Under the pieces are notes generated by a model. The model saw only the letters and a list, made by a program, of their open reading frames with translations. It made no database searches and had not been told where the DNA came from. From contig NZ_JASJOE010000025.1 in the NCBI RefSeq assembly GCF_030163755.1, positions 1-50,308 of the forward strand: a stretch of DNA of 50,308 nucleotides, read 5' to 3'. Below are positions 1 to 7,892 of this stretch, in pieces; within the stretch, counting starts at the first letter, position 1, and each line of letters begins with the position of its first letter. A program made the translations under genes and the position numbers. Source of the DNA: Roseicyclus amphidinii (lineage in GTDB: Bacteria; Pseudomonadota; Alphaproteobacteria; Rhodobacterales; Rhodobacteraceae).

Positions 1-89
1 CATGGCCGCGCCCCTCGGGACAGGGCCAGACGGGGCGGCGATGCGGAAAGACTGGACCGATGCACCGGCCTGCGCCATGGCGGGAAACT

Positions 90-260
90 CTACCGCCGGG
101 CGGTGCCGGGTGCTTCGGCCAAGGCTGTGCTTGCGGCCAGCGTCAGGGCCGCCGCGCACAGGGCGGCGCGGGTGTGGGCCGCCGCGCGAAGGGCGACGCG
201 GGTGTGGGCCGCCGTGCAAAGGGTGGCCGTGGGGCCGCGCCGGAAACCTGTCATCTGCAT
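90..260 (-). CDS. Possible short ORF with signal-peptide-like end and 10-residue repeats
   Basis: A 56-codon minus-strand ORF that reads through the 30-bp tandem repeat at 151-240, giving three consecutive decapeptides of the type AAHTRxALxA. It then enters a stretch that looks like the end of an export signal (ALTLAASTALAEA) and stops at once with TAG at 92-90. In another frame the sequence continues open to the window edge (VEFPAMAQAGASVQSFRIAA and on). This is either a disrupted secreted-protein gene whose signal region was expanded by repeat duplication, or a chance ORF. I recognise no family. The opposite-strand reading frame into the dehydrogenase at 422 is less convincing because that gene has its own start and ribosome binding site. 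Confidence 0.2.
   Translation of the reverse strand: MQMTGFRRGPTATLCTAAHTRVALRAAAHTRAALCAAALTLAASTALAEAPGTARR
151..240. repeat. Tandem repeat, about 3 x 30 bp
   Basis: Units at 151-180, 181-210 and 211-240. The first two differ at only a few bases and both end in GGGTGTGGGCC. The third is more diverged. The unit length is a multiple of three, so it can expand in frame within an overlapping ORF. The rest of the 1-421 stretch holds no gene I can support firmly. Confidence 0.75.
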
Positions 261-421
261 CCCGCTCGTCTCTGCCGTGTCGCGCCCGGCGTCGTTGGCT
301 GCACCGGGTCATCGCCTCTGCGTTGGGGGCATCGGGTGCGGCGGCCCGGCCGCTTGCACCACAGTGCCCGATGCGAGAGTGTCAGACCCGAGGACGGAAG
401 GCCAGAGAAGGGAACCAGCCC

Positions 422-1408
422 ATGCCATCTGAGCGGTTGAGTGTTGTCGTCACGCGACGGTTGCCCGAGGCGGTCGAGACGCGGATGTCGGAATTGTTCG
501 ACGTGGAGCTGCGCGACGAGGACAGGCCGATGACCAAGGCCGAGCTGGTCGGCGCGATGAGCCGGGCCGACGTCATCGTGCCCTGCATCACCGACCGGAT
601 CGACGGCGCGATGCTGGCGCAGGCGGGCGACCGGCTGAAGCTGATCGCCAATTACGGCGCGGGCGTGGACCATATCGACGTGGCGACGGCGCGGCAGCGC
701 GGTGTGCTGGTGTCGAACACGCCGGGCGTGATGACCGATGACACCGCCGACATGGCGATGGCGCTGATCCTTGCCGTGCTGCGCCGCCTGCCCGAAGGCA
801 TGGCGGTGATGCAGGAGGGGCGCTGGGAGGGCTGGGCGCCCACCGCCTTCATGGGCGGGCGCGTGGCCGGGCGGCGGCTGGGCATCCTCGGGATGGGCCG
901 GATCGGGCAGGCGGTGGCGCGCCGCGCCGCGGCCTTCGGGATGCAGGTGCATTACCACAACCGCCGCCGGCTGCATGCCGACACCGAGGCGGCGCTGGAG
1001 GCGACGTATTGGGAAAGCCTCGACCAGATGATCGCGCGGATGGACGTGATCTCGGTCAACTGCCCGCACACCCCCTCGACCTTCCACCTGATGAACGCGC
1101 GGCGGCTGAAGCTGATGAAGCCGGGCGCGGTGATCGTGAACACCTCGCGCGGCGAGGTGATCGACGAGAACGCCCTGACGCGCATGTTGCGCGCGGGCGA
1201 GATCGCGGGGGCGGGGCTGGACGTGTTCGAGCGCGGCCGCGAGGTGAACCCGCGGCTGCGCGAGCTGCCGAACGTGGTGTTGCTGCCGCACATGGGGTCG
1301 GCCACGCGCGAGGGGCGGATCGAGATGGGGGAGAAGGTGTTGATCAACATCAAGACCTTCGCCGATGGGCACAGGCCGCCGGACCTGGTGGTGCCGAGCA
1401 TGCTGTGA
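422..1408 (+). CDS. D-2-hydroxyacid dehydrogenase (glyoxylate/hydroxypyruvate reductase type)
   Basis: A 328-residue NAD(P)-dependent D-isomer 2-hydroxyacid dehydrogenase; the usual family length is 310-340. The Rossmann motif GILGMGRIG lies at about 154-162, and basic residues follow the second strand (HNRRR at about 179-183), a pattern often linked to NADPH preference. The family catalytic triad is visible: R243 in NTSRGE, E270 in GLDVFE, H290 in LLPHMG. The ATG at 422 has a purine-rich AGAAGGGA upstream; the open frame further 5' runs through a low-complexity repeat and lacks coding character. The enzyme probably reduces glyoxylate or hydroxypyruvate in the cytoplasm. It ends 57 bases before an IS element, so any former downstream partner is now separated from it. 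The exact substrate is not decided by sequence. Confidence 0.9.
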   Translation: MPSERLSVVVTRRLPEAVETRMSELFDVELRDEDRPMTKAELVGAMSRADVIVPCITDRIDGAMLAQAGDRLKLIANYGAGVDHIDVATARQRGVLVSNTPGVMTDDTADMAMALILAVLRRLPEGMAVMQEGRWEGWAPTAFMGGRVAGRRLGILGMGRIGQAVARRAAAFGMQVHYHNRRRLHADTEAALEATYWESLDQMIARMDVISVNCPHTPSTFHLMNARRLKLMKPGAVIVNTSRGEVIDENALTRMLRAGEIAGAGLDVFERGREVNPRLRELPNVVLLPHMGSATREGRIEMGEKVLINIKTFADGHRPPDLVVPSML

Positions 1409-1459
1409 GGATGAAGCGGGCGCTTCTCTTTTGGGCTGATCGGGCACGGCAAGAGTTGG

Positions 1460-1465
1460 GTTAGA
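1460..1465. repeat. Target-site duplication, left copy (GTTAGA)
   Basis: GTTAGA directly abuts the left terminal repeat of the IS481-type element. An identical hexamer abuts the right end at 2483-2488. This indicates a transposition event rather than an IS remnant. Confidence 0.9.
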
Positions 1466-1491
1466 TGTGAAATCTCAGAAGGTTGTTCACC
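1466..1491 (+). repeat. IS481-type left terminal inverted repeat
   Basis: Matches the right terminus at 20 of 26 bases. The outer TGTG and the inner 12-bp AGGTTGTTCACC are identical. Confidence 0.88.
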
Positions 1492-1542
1492 CGGTTCGGG
1501 GTTAGGCTGCAATCGCCAAACCACAACCGGAGACCCCGAAGG

Positions 1543-2487
1543 ATGAACAACCCTCATCAGAATGCCCGTCTCACTGTCTACAGTCGAGAACAGATCGTTG
1601 CGCGTATCGGTGCGGGACAGAGTGCTGTCGAGGTGGCCGAGGCTTTCGGCGTGTCAGTGCGGACCGTGCGCAAATGGGTTGCGCGGTTCAAGGCGGGCGG
1701 GCGCGCGGCGCTGTCGAACCGCGCGAGCGCGCCCATCCGCCGCCCGCGCCGCCTGCCGGATCGTGTCGTCGCGGTCATCGTCTGGATGCGGCGCCGGCTG
1801 CGCCTGACCGCGTCCGCCATCGCCGCCAGTCTGGGGCTGCCGCGCTCGACCGTGGCGCGCTGGCTGACACGGGTCGGGCTGGGTCGGCTCGCGCAACTCG
1901 ATCCACCGGAGCCGGTGCGCCGCTATCAGCGCGAGCGGCCGGGAGAGTTGCTGCACCTGGACATCAAGAAGCTCGGCCGCTTCGACCGCCCGGGCCATCG
2001 CGTGACCGGCACGCGCCGGGGCTGCCGGAACAGGGGCGCGGGCTGGGACTTCGTTCATGTGGCCGTCGATGACGCGACCCGGCTGGCCTATGTCGAGGTC
2101 CTGCCCGACGAGCGGAAGGACACCACCACGGGTTTCCTGCTGCGCGCGCTACGCTGGTTCCGCCGCCACGGTATCCGGGTCGAGCGGTTCATGACCGACA
2201 ACGGCAGCGCCTACCGCTCGCGCCGGTTCCGCAAGGTGCTGCGGCTTCTCGCCATCCGCCACATCTACACCCGGCCCTATACCCCGAAGACAAACGGCAA
2301 GGCCGAGCGGTTCATCCAGACCCTCCTGCGCGAATGGGCCTACGGTCTCGCACACCCCTCGTCCAACGCCCGAAACGCCGACCTGCCCCGATGGCTTGAC
2401 TGGTTCAACAGATCAAGACCACACTCCGCACTCAAAGGCAGCCCCCCGATCGCGGCGGTGAACAACCTCATGGGAAACCACAGTTAG
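1543..2487 (+). CDS. IS481-family DDE transposase
   Basis: A 314-residue transposase. Two N-terminal helix-turn-helix segments (about 25-45 and 85-110) should bind the terminal repeats. They are followed by an integrase core with D140 (LLHLDIKKLG), D219 (FMTDNGSAY) and E255 (NGKAERFIQ). The spacing and the NGKAERF signature fit the IS481/IS3-like rve group. The start at 1543 (MNNPHQNARL) is preferred because the frame upstream of it translates the terminal repeat. The gene has no stop codon of its own inside the element: the last codon AGT straddles the IS end, and TAG lies in the duplicated target. No frameshift or internal stop is seen. Confidence 0.93.
   Translation: MNNPHQNARLTVYSREQIVARIGAGQSAVEVAEAFGVSVRTVRKWVARFKAGGRAALSNRASAPIRRPRRLPDRVVAVIVWMRRRLRLTASAIAASLGLPRSTVARWLTRVGLGRLAQLDPPEPVRRYQRERPGELLHLDIKKLGRFDRPGHRVTGTRRGCRNRGAGWDFVHVAVDDATRLAYVEVLPDERKDTTTGFLLRALRWFRRHGIRVERFMTDNGSAYRSRRFRKVLRLLAIRHIYTRPYTPKTNGKAERFIQTLLREWAYGLAHPSSNARNADLPRWLDWFNRSRPHSALKGSPPIAAVNNLMGNHS
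2457..2482 (-). repeat. IS481-type right terminal inverted repeat
   Basis: Reverse complement begins TGTGG and contains AGGTTGTTCACC, pairing with 1466-1491. It overlaps the last codons of the transposase gene. Confidence 0.88.
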
Positions 2488-2488
2488 A
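2483..2488. repeat. Target-site duplication, right copy (GTTAGA)
   Basis: Identical to 1460-1465. Its TAG (2485-2487) serves as the stop codon of the transposase. Confidence 0.9.
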
Positions 2489-2585
2489 GCCCGGAGTGAC
2501 CGATGCGGCGCGGCGAATGAATGTCTGCTGTCATTGACAGGATCCAAAATCCACCATGTGCTGCCTATCGAACATGTCTTGTCGC

Positions 2586-3005
2586 CTACTTATGCAGATC
2601 TTCACCTAGCGCCTTTGGCAGACGTGGCCACTGCCACCAAGCAACGATGACCGCAATTATGATGATTGTTGCACCAACCAGCATTGCCCCAGAGAGCCAT
2701 AAAAGCCCAAATAATAGAAATGCAGCGCCTAAAGCGCAGACTGAAAAAACAAACAATCTAGCTGGGGGGGTATTAAGTTTATCCTCACCGCAGCGTCTTT
2801 CCCAGTAAATGCCGCATATTACTGCAAACGGTATGAACCCAAAAAATGAGACGGAGAAACTGAAAAGATTGCTAGCAACAACACCATTTTCCACCATATC
2901 GATTGCTGGAGAAACCGCACTTATGATGCCCAAGACACCTGCGATGATTCCCGCTCTTCCAATCAGGATGGCCTCTTCGGGCGTGTACTTTGTAATAGTA
3001 GACAT
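2586..3005 (-). CDS. Low-GC integral membrane protein of unknown function
   Basis: A 139-residue protein beginning MSTITKYTPEEA. The start at 3005 has CACAGGTG just upstream on the minus strand; the longer open frame beyond it has no coding character. Hydrophobic segments lie at about 13-35, 45-67, 86-106 and 108-126, so it is probably a four-helix inner-membrane protein. A basic WERRCGEDK loop follows the second helix, and the tail is soluble (WPRLPKALGEDLHK). Base composition is clearly lower in GC and richer in A/T-ending codons than all neighbours, and the gene sits beside an IS element, both pointing to acquisition from another source. I do not recognise the family. Confidence 0.65.
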   Translation of the reverse strand: MSTITKYTPEEAILIGRAGIIAGVLGIISAVSPAIDMVENGVVASNLFSFSVSFFGFIPFAVICGIYWERRCGEDKLNTPPARLFVFSVCALGAAFLLFGLLWLSGAMLVGATIIIIAVIVAWWQWPRLPKALGEDLHK

Positions 3006-3210
3006 GGATACACCTGTGACAAGTGGATGAGTACTAGGCGGAAATAGCTGAATCTCATGACTACACCAAAACGGACATGGGAACATCTCAATCCGAGGTC
3101 CGCTCCGTCCCGTTAAGCAGCCGTTGGTGCCAGGCGCAGCGAGTGACCACCTCCCATCCCGTGCCTCCCCCTCTTGCCCCCACCCCCTCCGCCATGCCAC
3201 CCATCGCGTC

Positions 3211-4299
3211 ATGACCCATGACTTTCTCATCATCGGCGGCGGCATCGCGGGTGTGTCCGCGGGCGCGCGGCTGTCGGAGCTGGGCCGCGTCCTGCTGCTC
3301 GAGGCGGAACCGGCGTTGGCCTACCATGCCTCGGGGCGGTCGGCGGCGCTCTATGAGGCGCAGTATGGCAAGCCTGCGACCGTGGCGCTCAACCTTGCGT
3401 CGCGCGCGGATCACGAGACCCTCGACGGCGGCGTTCTCAGCCCGCGGGGGCTGATGGTGCTCGCCACCCATGGCGAGGAGGAGCTTTTCGCCGCCGACAT
3501 CGCGGCGATGGGGCTGCCGCGGATCAGCGTGGCCGATGCGGTGGCGATGGTGCCGGTGCTGAACCCCGACGCCATCGCGGGGGCCGCCGCGCATGCGGAT
3601 GCCTGGGACATCGACACCGACCGGCTGGTGCAGCATTTCGCCCGCACGATCCGGGGCGCGGGCGGCGCGGTCAAGACCGGCGCGGCGGTGACGGCGATCA
3701 CGCGGACCGCGACGGGCTGGGAGGTGACGGCGGGCGGCGAGACCCATGTCGCGCGCGTGCTGGTGAACGCCGCCGGGGCCTGGGCCGACCGGATCGCCGG
3801 GATGGCGGGGATCGCCCCCATCGGGATCACGCCCTTGCGCCGCTCGGTCGCGCGCATCCCCGCGCCGGGGGGGCATGACGTCTCGGGCTGGCCGATGCTG
3901 CTGGGCGCGGGAGAAAGCTGGTATGCCAAGCCCGATGCGGGCGCGCTGATCGTCTCGCCCGCCGAGGAAGACCCGGTCGCCGAGCCGCATGACGCCTGGC
4001 CCGAGGACATGGTGCTGGCCGAGGGGATCGCGCGCTACCAGCAATTCGCCACCGAGGAGGTCACGCGGCTGACCGCCAGCTGGGCCGGTCTGCGCAGCTT
4101 TGCGCCGGATCGTGCGCTGGTGCTGGGCCCCGACCCGCTGGACCCCGGTTTCGTCTGGGTCGCGGGGCAGGGCGGCTACGGGTTCCAGACCGCGCCGGCG
4201 GCGTCGCGGCTGGTGGCCGATCTGGTGGCGGGGCGCGCGCCGCTGCTCGAGGCGGAGCTGGTCGCGGCGCTTTCGCCCGCGCGGTTCCGGACCGGGTGA
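3211..4299 (+). CDS. FAD-dependent D-amino-acid dehydrogenase, DauA-like
   Basis: A 362-residue DAO-superfamily flavoprotein. The FAD-binding motif VIGGG-type IIGGGIAGVSAG is at about 7-18, and the AYHASGRSAALYEAQYG segment (H39, Y48) matches the active-site lid region of Pseudomonas D-arginine dehydrogenase DauA. Further along, VLVNAAGAW, SWYAKPDAG, TASWAGLRSF and WVAGQGGYGFQT occur in the same order as in DauA. DauA oxidatively deaminates D-arginine and other basic or hydrophobic D-amino acids to 2-oxo acids. Substrate assignment here is inference. The ATG at 3211 (MTHDFLIIGGG) places the FAD motif at the usual distance from the N-terminus. It stands alone, 115 bp before the next gene. Confidence 0.82.
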   Translation: MTHDFLIIGGGIAGVSAGARLSELGRVLLLEAEPALAYHASGRSAALYEAQYGKPATVALNLASRADHETLDGGVLSPRGLMVLATHGEEELFAADIAAMGLPRISVADAVAMVPVLNPDAIAGAAAHADAWDIDTDRLVQHFARTIRGAGGAVKTGAAVTAITRTATGWEVTAGGETHVARVLVNAAGAWADRIAGMAGIAPIGITPLRRSVARIPAPGGHDVSGWPMLLGAGESWYAKPDAGALIVSPAEEDPVAEPHDAWPEDMVLAEGIARYQQFATEEVTRLTASWAGLRSFAPDRALVLGPDPLDPGFVWVAGQGGYGFQTAPAASRLVADLVAGRAPLLEAELVAALSPARFRTG

Positions 4300-4414
4300 T
4301 CGGCGGGTGATCGGGGCGGGAGGAGCGGCCCCGAGGGGGTCGCGCTTTCAAATCGTTGCAAATGATTTAAGGTTGGCTTGCACAGACATCGTTTTCGAAA
4401 GGTGGTTATTGGAT

Positions 4415-4894
4415 ATGCCCATGATCTTCAGCCCACGCGCCCTGACCGTGACCGTGACCCTCGCGGCGGTGGCGGCTTCGCTGCCCGTGACCGCCGCCGC
4501 GCAGTCGCAGCTCGAGCGGATGGAGGTGTTGTCGGAGCGGGCCAGCGCCCTGATGAACGAAGCGATGATCGCCCAGCTTCCGGCGCTCGAGGGGAACATG
4601 CCCGATCCGGCCTGGGACGATCCGATGCGCGCGGCCTATGGCTGCGTGCTGGAGGGCTATGTGCAGGCCAGCAGCGAGGCCGCCGTCGACACCATGCTCG
4701 ACGAGATGGACGCGATGATGGAGACCGCCACGGCCGAGACCCTGATGAGCGGCGCCTTCGGTGACGGGGTGCAACTGCCCGAGGGCATGTCCGAGGTGCA
4801 GGCGCAGGCGCTGATGCAGGATTGCGGCGTGATGGAGATCATCATGGCGCGCATGGCCGAAAGCGGCGCCATGCAGGTGATGATGGACCAATGA
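4415..4894 (+). CDS. Methionine-rich exported protein of unknown function
   Basis: A 159-residue protein with an N-terminal signal peptide (hydrophobic core about 10-25, probable cleavage after TAAA or AAAQ near 29-30). The mature part is acidic and unusually rich in methionine, about 18 of 129 residues, with clusters such as DEMDAMMET and ESGAMQVMMDQ. Only two cysteines occur, C77 and C137, which could form a disulfide in the periplasm. AAGGTGG precedes the ATG by about ten bases. The stop overlaps the start of the next gene (ATGA at 4891-4894), so the two are translationally coupled. I do not recognise a family. A metal-binding role is only suggested by composition. Confidence 0.7.
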   Translation: MPMIFSPRALTVTVTLAAVAASLPVTAAAQSQLERMEVLSERASALMNEAMIAQLPALEGNMPDPAWDDPMRAAYGCVLEGYVQASSEAAVDTMLDEMDAMMETATAETLMSGAFGDGVQLPEGMSEVQAQALMQDCGVMEIIMARMAESGAMQVMMDQ

Positions 4895-5556
4895 CGCGCC
4901 GCCTCGAGCTGCCCGACACACCGGGCACGGCGGCCCTTGGGGCTGCGCGCATGTCGGCGCCCTCGGCGCTGCGCAACCGCGACCTGATCGCGGCCGAACT
5001 GCGGCGGGTCGCGCCTGCGTGGGGGCGCGCGCTGGAGATCGCGTCGGGCACGGGCGAGCATGTGATCCGTTTCGCCGAGGTCATGCCGGGGCTGACCTGG
5101 CAACCGACCGACCCCGACCCGCTGCGCCGCGCCTCGATCGCGGCCTGGACCATGCAGAGCGGGCTGGACAACATCAGGCCGCCGCTCGACCTGGACGCGG
5201 CACGCGTCGGCTGGGCGGAGGAAGAACCGCTGACCGCCGACCTGGTCGTGGTGGTGAACCTGCTGCACCTGATCTCGGGGGCCGAGGCCGAAACCGCCCT
5301 GACCGAGACCGCCGCGGTGCTCTCGCCCGGCGGTGTCGTCGCGCTGTACGGGCCCTTCCTGCGCGACGGCGAGGCCACGAGCGAGGGCGACGCCGTCTTT
5401 CACGCGAGCCTCAGGGCGCAAGACCCTGCCATCGGCTACAAGGACGTGATCGACACCTGCGCCTGCCTCGTCGAGGCGGGGCTTGCCCATGTCGAGACGG
5501 TGGCGATGCCTGCGAACAACCTCCTCCTGGTGTTCGAGCGGTCCGACGTGGCGTAA
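4891..5556 (+). CDS. DUF938 family SAM-dependent methyltransferase-like protein
   Basis: A 221-residue cytoplasmic protein of the DUF938 family. N-terminal SAPSALRNRDLI is followed by LEIASGTGEHVIRFAEVMPGLTWQPTDPD (about 50-80), a class I methyltransferase motif I in which ASGTGEH replaces the common GCGxG, typical of DUF938. VVVNLLHLIS (about 120-129) and LSPGGVVALYGPF (about 150-162) are the motif IV and V strands. Its substrate is unknown. The start overlaps the preceding exported protein by four bases, so both come from one message. The family is widespread in proteobacteria without an assigned reaction. Confidence 0.85.
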   Translation: MTRRLELPDTPGTAALGAARMSAPSALRNRDLIAAELRRVAPAWGRALEIASGTGEHVIRFAEVMPGLTWQPTDPDPLRRASIAAWTMQSGLDNIRPPLDLDAARVGWAEEEPLTADLVVVVNLLHLISGAEAETALTETAAVLSPGGVVALYGPFLRDGEATSEGDAVFHASLRAQDPAIGYKDVIDTCACLVEAGLAHVETVAMPANNLLLVFERSDVA

Positions 5557-5642
5557 CGGTCGAAAGATGGTCGCCTTGTCGAAAGTGCGCCCTTATGCTG
5601 CCCGACGGGTCCGGGGCTGGCCGGAGCTTTGGGAGGAAAGCC

Positions 5643-7454
5643 ATGGCACGTCTTGACGAGTTCGCCCCGCAGGGCCTGTTTTCCGTGTTGCAAGGCCCGG
5701 CCCTGGCGCGGCTGCCGCAAGTCTCGGTGCGGCGCGGCGAGGTTCTTATGGCCGAGGGCAGCGGGGCGGATGCGCTCTACCTGGTCGAGACCGGGCGTTT
5801 CACGGTGCAGCGCGGCGGGGTCGAGTTGGCCGAGATCGGCGCGGGGTCGGTGCTGGGCGAGATTTCCTTTTTCACCGGCAAGCCGCGCACCGCGGATGTG
5901 ATCGCGGCGCGCGACAGCGTGGTGCTGCGGATCGGGCGCGAGGATTACGACGCGCTCTGCGCGGACACGCCGGATCTTGCGCGCTCGATCTCGACCGAGC
6001 TGGCCGAGCGGCTGGCGCGGACCTCGGCGCGGGTGCAGCCGGACCCCGGCCGCCCGCCTGCGCGGACCTATTGCATCCTGCCCGCCGCGGGCGCGCCCCT
6101 GCCGCACAGCTTCGTCCCCGAGCTGGCCGCGGCCATCGCCGCGCATCACCGCGTCGCCGTCGTGGACGAGGCCGCCTTTCGCGCGGCGCTGGGCGCTGGG
6201 GGCGACCCGACCACCCCCGAGGCGGTGAGCTGGCTCAACCACCGCGAGCGCGAGGCCGATATCGTCCTGTTCGTGGCCAACCACGATGCCGGCCCCTGGT
6301 CCGTGGCCGCCTTGCGCCAGGCCGATCAGGCCGTGATCGTGGCGCAGGCCCATGGCTTCGCCGAGCCCTCGACGCTGGAGCGCATGGCGCTCGACCTCCT
6401 GCCCGAGGCGCAGCGGCGGCTGGTGCTGGTGCATCCGCACCGCATGAAGCAGGTCACGGGCACGGCGCGCTGGCTCGACACGCGCCCGGTGTTCCTGCAC
6501 CACCATCTCGCCATGACCCCCGATGGCGCCGACGTGGCGCGGCTGGGCCGCTTCCTGTCGGGGCGGGCCATCGGCATCGTCATGTCGGGCGGGGGCGCGC
6601 GCGGTGTCGCCCATGTCGGCATGTGGCGCGCGATGCACGAGGCGGGCCTGCCCATCGACATCGTGGGCGGCACCTCGGTCGGTGCGGCGATGAGCGGGGC
6701 CATCGCGCTGGGGCTCGAGGCGGACGAGATCGGCCCGCGGGTGGAACAGATCTTCGTCAAGTCCGGGGCGATGCGGCGGCTGACCCTGCCGAAATACGCG
6801 CTGCTCGATCACAAGGTCTTCGACGCCTCGATGCAGGAGCATTACACCTCGGTCCCGATCGAGGACCTGTGGCTGCCCTATTTCGCGGTGGCCGCCGACC
6901 TGGCCGGGGTCTCGCGCCATGTCATCCGGCGCGGCCCCCTGTGGGAGGCGGTGCGCGCCTCCTCGGCGATCCCCGGCATTCTGCCGCCCTTCTTCACCCC
7001 CGAGGGGCGGATGCTGGTCGATGGCGGCTGCGTCGACAACATGCCCTTCCGCGACATGCACGCGCTCAAGTCAGGCCCGAACGTGGTGGTGGACCTGCAG
7101 AAGGACACGGCCAAGCCGTTCTACGTCGATTACCCCAACCTGCCGGGGCGGATGGAGTTGCTGACCAGGACGGTGTTGCCCTTCGGCAAGCGCCCGCCGC
7201 GGGCACCGGGCATCGTCTCGACCGTGATGCGCAGCCTGCTGGTGGGGCAGGGCGCCACGGATCGCGGCATGAACGAGGACGATCTGCATGTGCGCCCGCC
7301 CGAGCTGAGCTCGGTCGCCTTCCTCGACTGGACCAAGCACAAGCTGTTCTTCGAGATGAGCTACCGCTACGCGCGGGACGAGGTGCTTGCCGATCTCGCC
7401 ACCTCGGATCATCCCGCCAAGGTGGCGCTGCGCCGGGCCGCGGGCTTGGGGTGA
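5643..7454 (+). CDS. Cyclic-nucleotide-binding patatin-like phospholipase (NTE/RssA type)
   Basis: A 603-residue two-part protein. Residues 10-125 form a cNMP-binding domain with a phosphate-binding cassette (G72-E73, R82-T83-A84). Residues 140-305 are the linker typical of neuropathy-target-esterase relatives. Residues 308-500 are a patatin hydrolase with oxyanion loop GGGARG (316-321), nucleophile S345 in GGTSVG, and D460 of the catalytic dyad in VDGG. It probably hydrolyses membrane phospholipids or lysophospholipids and is controlled by cAMP or cGMP binding. GGGAGGAAAGCC directly precedes the ATG at 5643, giving a strong ribosome binding site and fixing the start. There is no signal peptide. 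A CHASE2 adenylate cyclase at 35.9 kb could supply the ligand, but that link is inference. Confidence 0.88.
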   Translation: MARLDEFAPQGLFSVLQGPALARLPQVSVRRGEVLMAEGSGADALYLVETGRFTVQRGGVELAEIGAGSVLGEISFFTGKPRTADVIAARDSVVLRIGREDYDALCADTPDLARSISTELAERLARTSARVQPDPGRPPARTYCILPAAGAPLPHSFVPELAAAIAAHHRVAVVDEAAFRAALGAGGDPTTPEAVSWLNHREREADIVLFVANHDAGPWSVAALRQADQAVIVAQAHGFAEPSTLERMALDLLPEAQRRLVLVHPHRMKQVTGTARWLDTRPVFLHHHLAMTPDGADVARLGRFLSGRAIGIVMSGGGARGVAHVGMWRAMHEAGLPIDIVGGTSVGAAMSGAIALGLEADEIGPRVEQIFVKSGAMRRLTLPKYALLDHKVFDASMQEHYTSVPIEDLWLPYFAVAADLAGVSRHVIRRGPLWEAVRASSAIPGILPPFFTPEGRMLVDGGCVDNMPFRDMHALKSGPNVVVDLQKDTAKPFYVDYPNLPGRMELLTRTVLPFGKRPPRAPGIVSTVMRSLLVGQGATDRGMNEDDLHVRPPELSSVAFLDWTKHKLFFEMSYRYARDEVLADLATSDHPAKVALRRAAGLG

Positions 7455-7508
7455 GGGCTGCGGCGTCGAGCGAAGGGGCGCTCCTGCGCCTCCGCTTTCG
7501 CCTCCGCG

Positions 7509-7892
7509 TCAGGCGCGCAGCGCCAGCGTGCCCGTCGCCAGGGCCAGGCCAAGGGCGAGGGGAACCCCATGCGCCGCCTCGGCGCGGCTTTTGCTGGCGG
7601 CGTTGCCGAGCAGGCTGAGGGCGAACAGCACGGCGAATGCCCCGAGCGCGGGCCGGATCACGATGCGCGGCAGAAGCTCCGGGCCGATCCCGGCCGCCTG
7701 CGCCACGACCAGCGCGCCGATCAGTGCGAGCGGCACGACCGCAAGGCTGGCCCACCGCTTCGTCGGGGAAAGGCGCCGGTCCGCCCCGCCCCATGCCATG
7801 TGCCCAAGCGGCAGGCCCGCCGCCAGCAGCGCCTGGAACAGGGCCAGCCAGAGGAACCCGGCCAGCCCCGCGTATCCGGCCAGCGCGATCAC
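7509..7892 (-). CDS. Small membrane protein coupled to the flavoprotein gene
   Basis: A 127-residue protein with four predicted membrane helices (about 2-26, 48-68, 80-98, 108-125) and a conserved-looking AAGLPLGHMAWGGADRRLSPTKRW loop between the first two. Similar small proteins with a PLGxxAWGG stretch are common in bacteria and have no assigned role. It starts with GTG at 7892, overlapping the TGA of the upstream dehydrogenase (GTGA at 7889-7892), so it is translated from the same message. Its position suggests a membrane partner or passenger of the methylated-glycine oxidation gene, but nothing in its sequence shows function. Confidence 0.7.
   Translation of the reverse strand: MIALAGYAGLAGFLWLALFQALLAAGLPLGHMAWGGADRRLSPTKRWASLAVVPLALIGALVVAQAAGIGPELLPRIVIRPALGAFAVLFALSLLGNAASKSRAEAAHGVPLALGLALATGTLALRA

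Larger units (their letters stand above)
1466..2482 (+). mobile_element. Complete IS481-family insertion sequence (1017 bp)
   Basis: Terminal inverted repeats of 26 bp (1466-1491 and 2457-2482) match at 20 of 26 positions. They begin with TGTG and share the inner run AGGTTGTTCACC. One transposase gene fills the element. The flanks are identical GTTAGA hexamers, so the boundaries are firm. The duplicated sequence resembles the NCTAGN target preference reported for IS481. The intact transposase and matched duplication suggest a fairly recent and potentially active copy. It lies between the hydroxyacid dehydrogenase and a low-GC segment. Confidence 0.93.

Noticed and set aside
2-421. Long 5' extension of the hydroxyacid dehydrogenase frame
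   Set aside because: The extension runs through a 30-bp tandem repeat and lacks family similarity, while ATG 422 has a ribosome site and gives normal family length.
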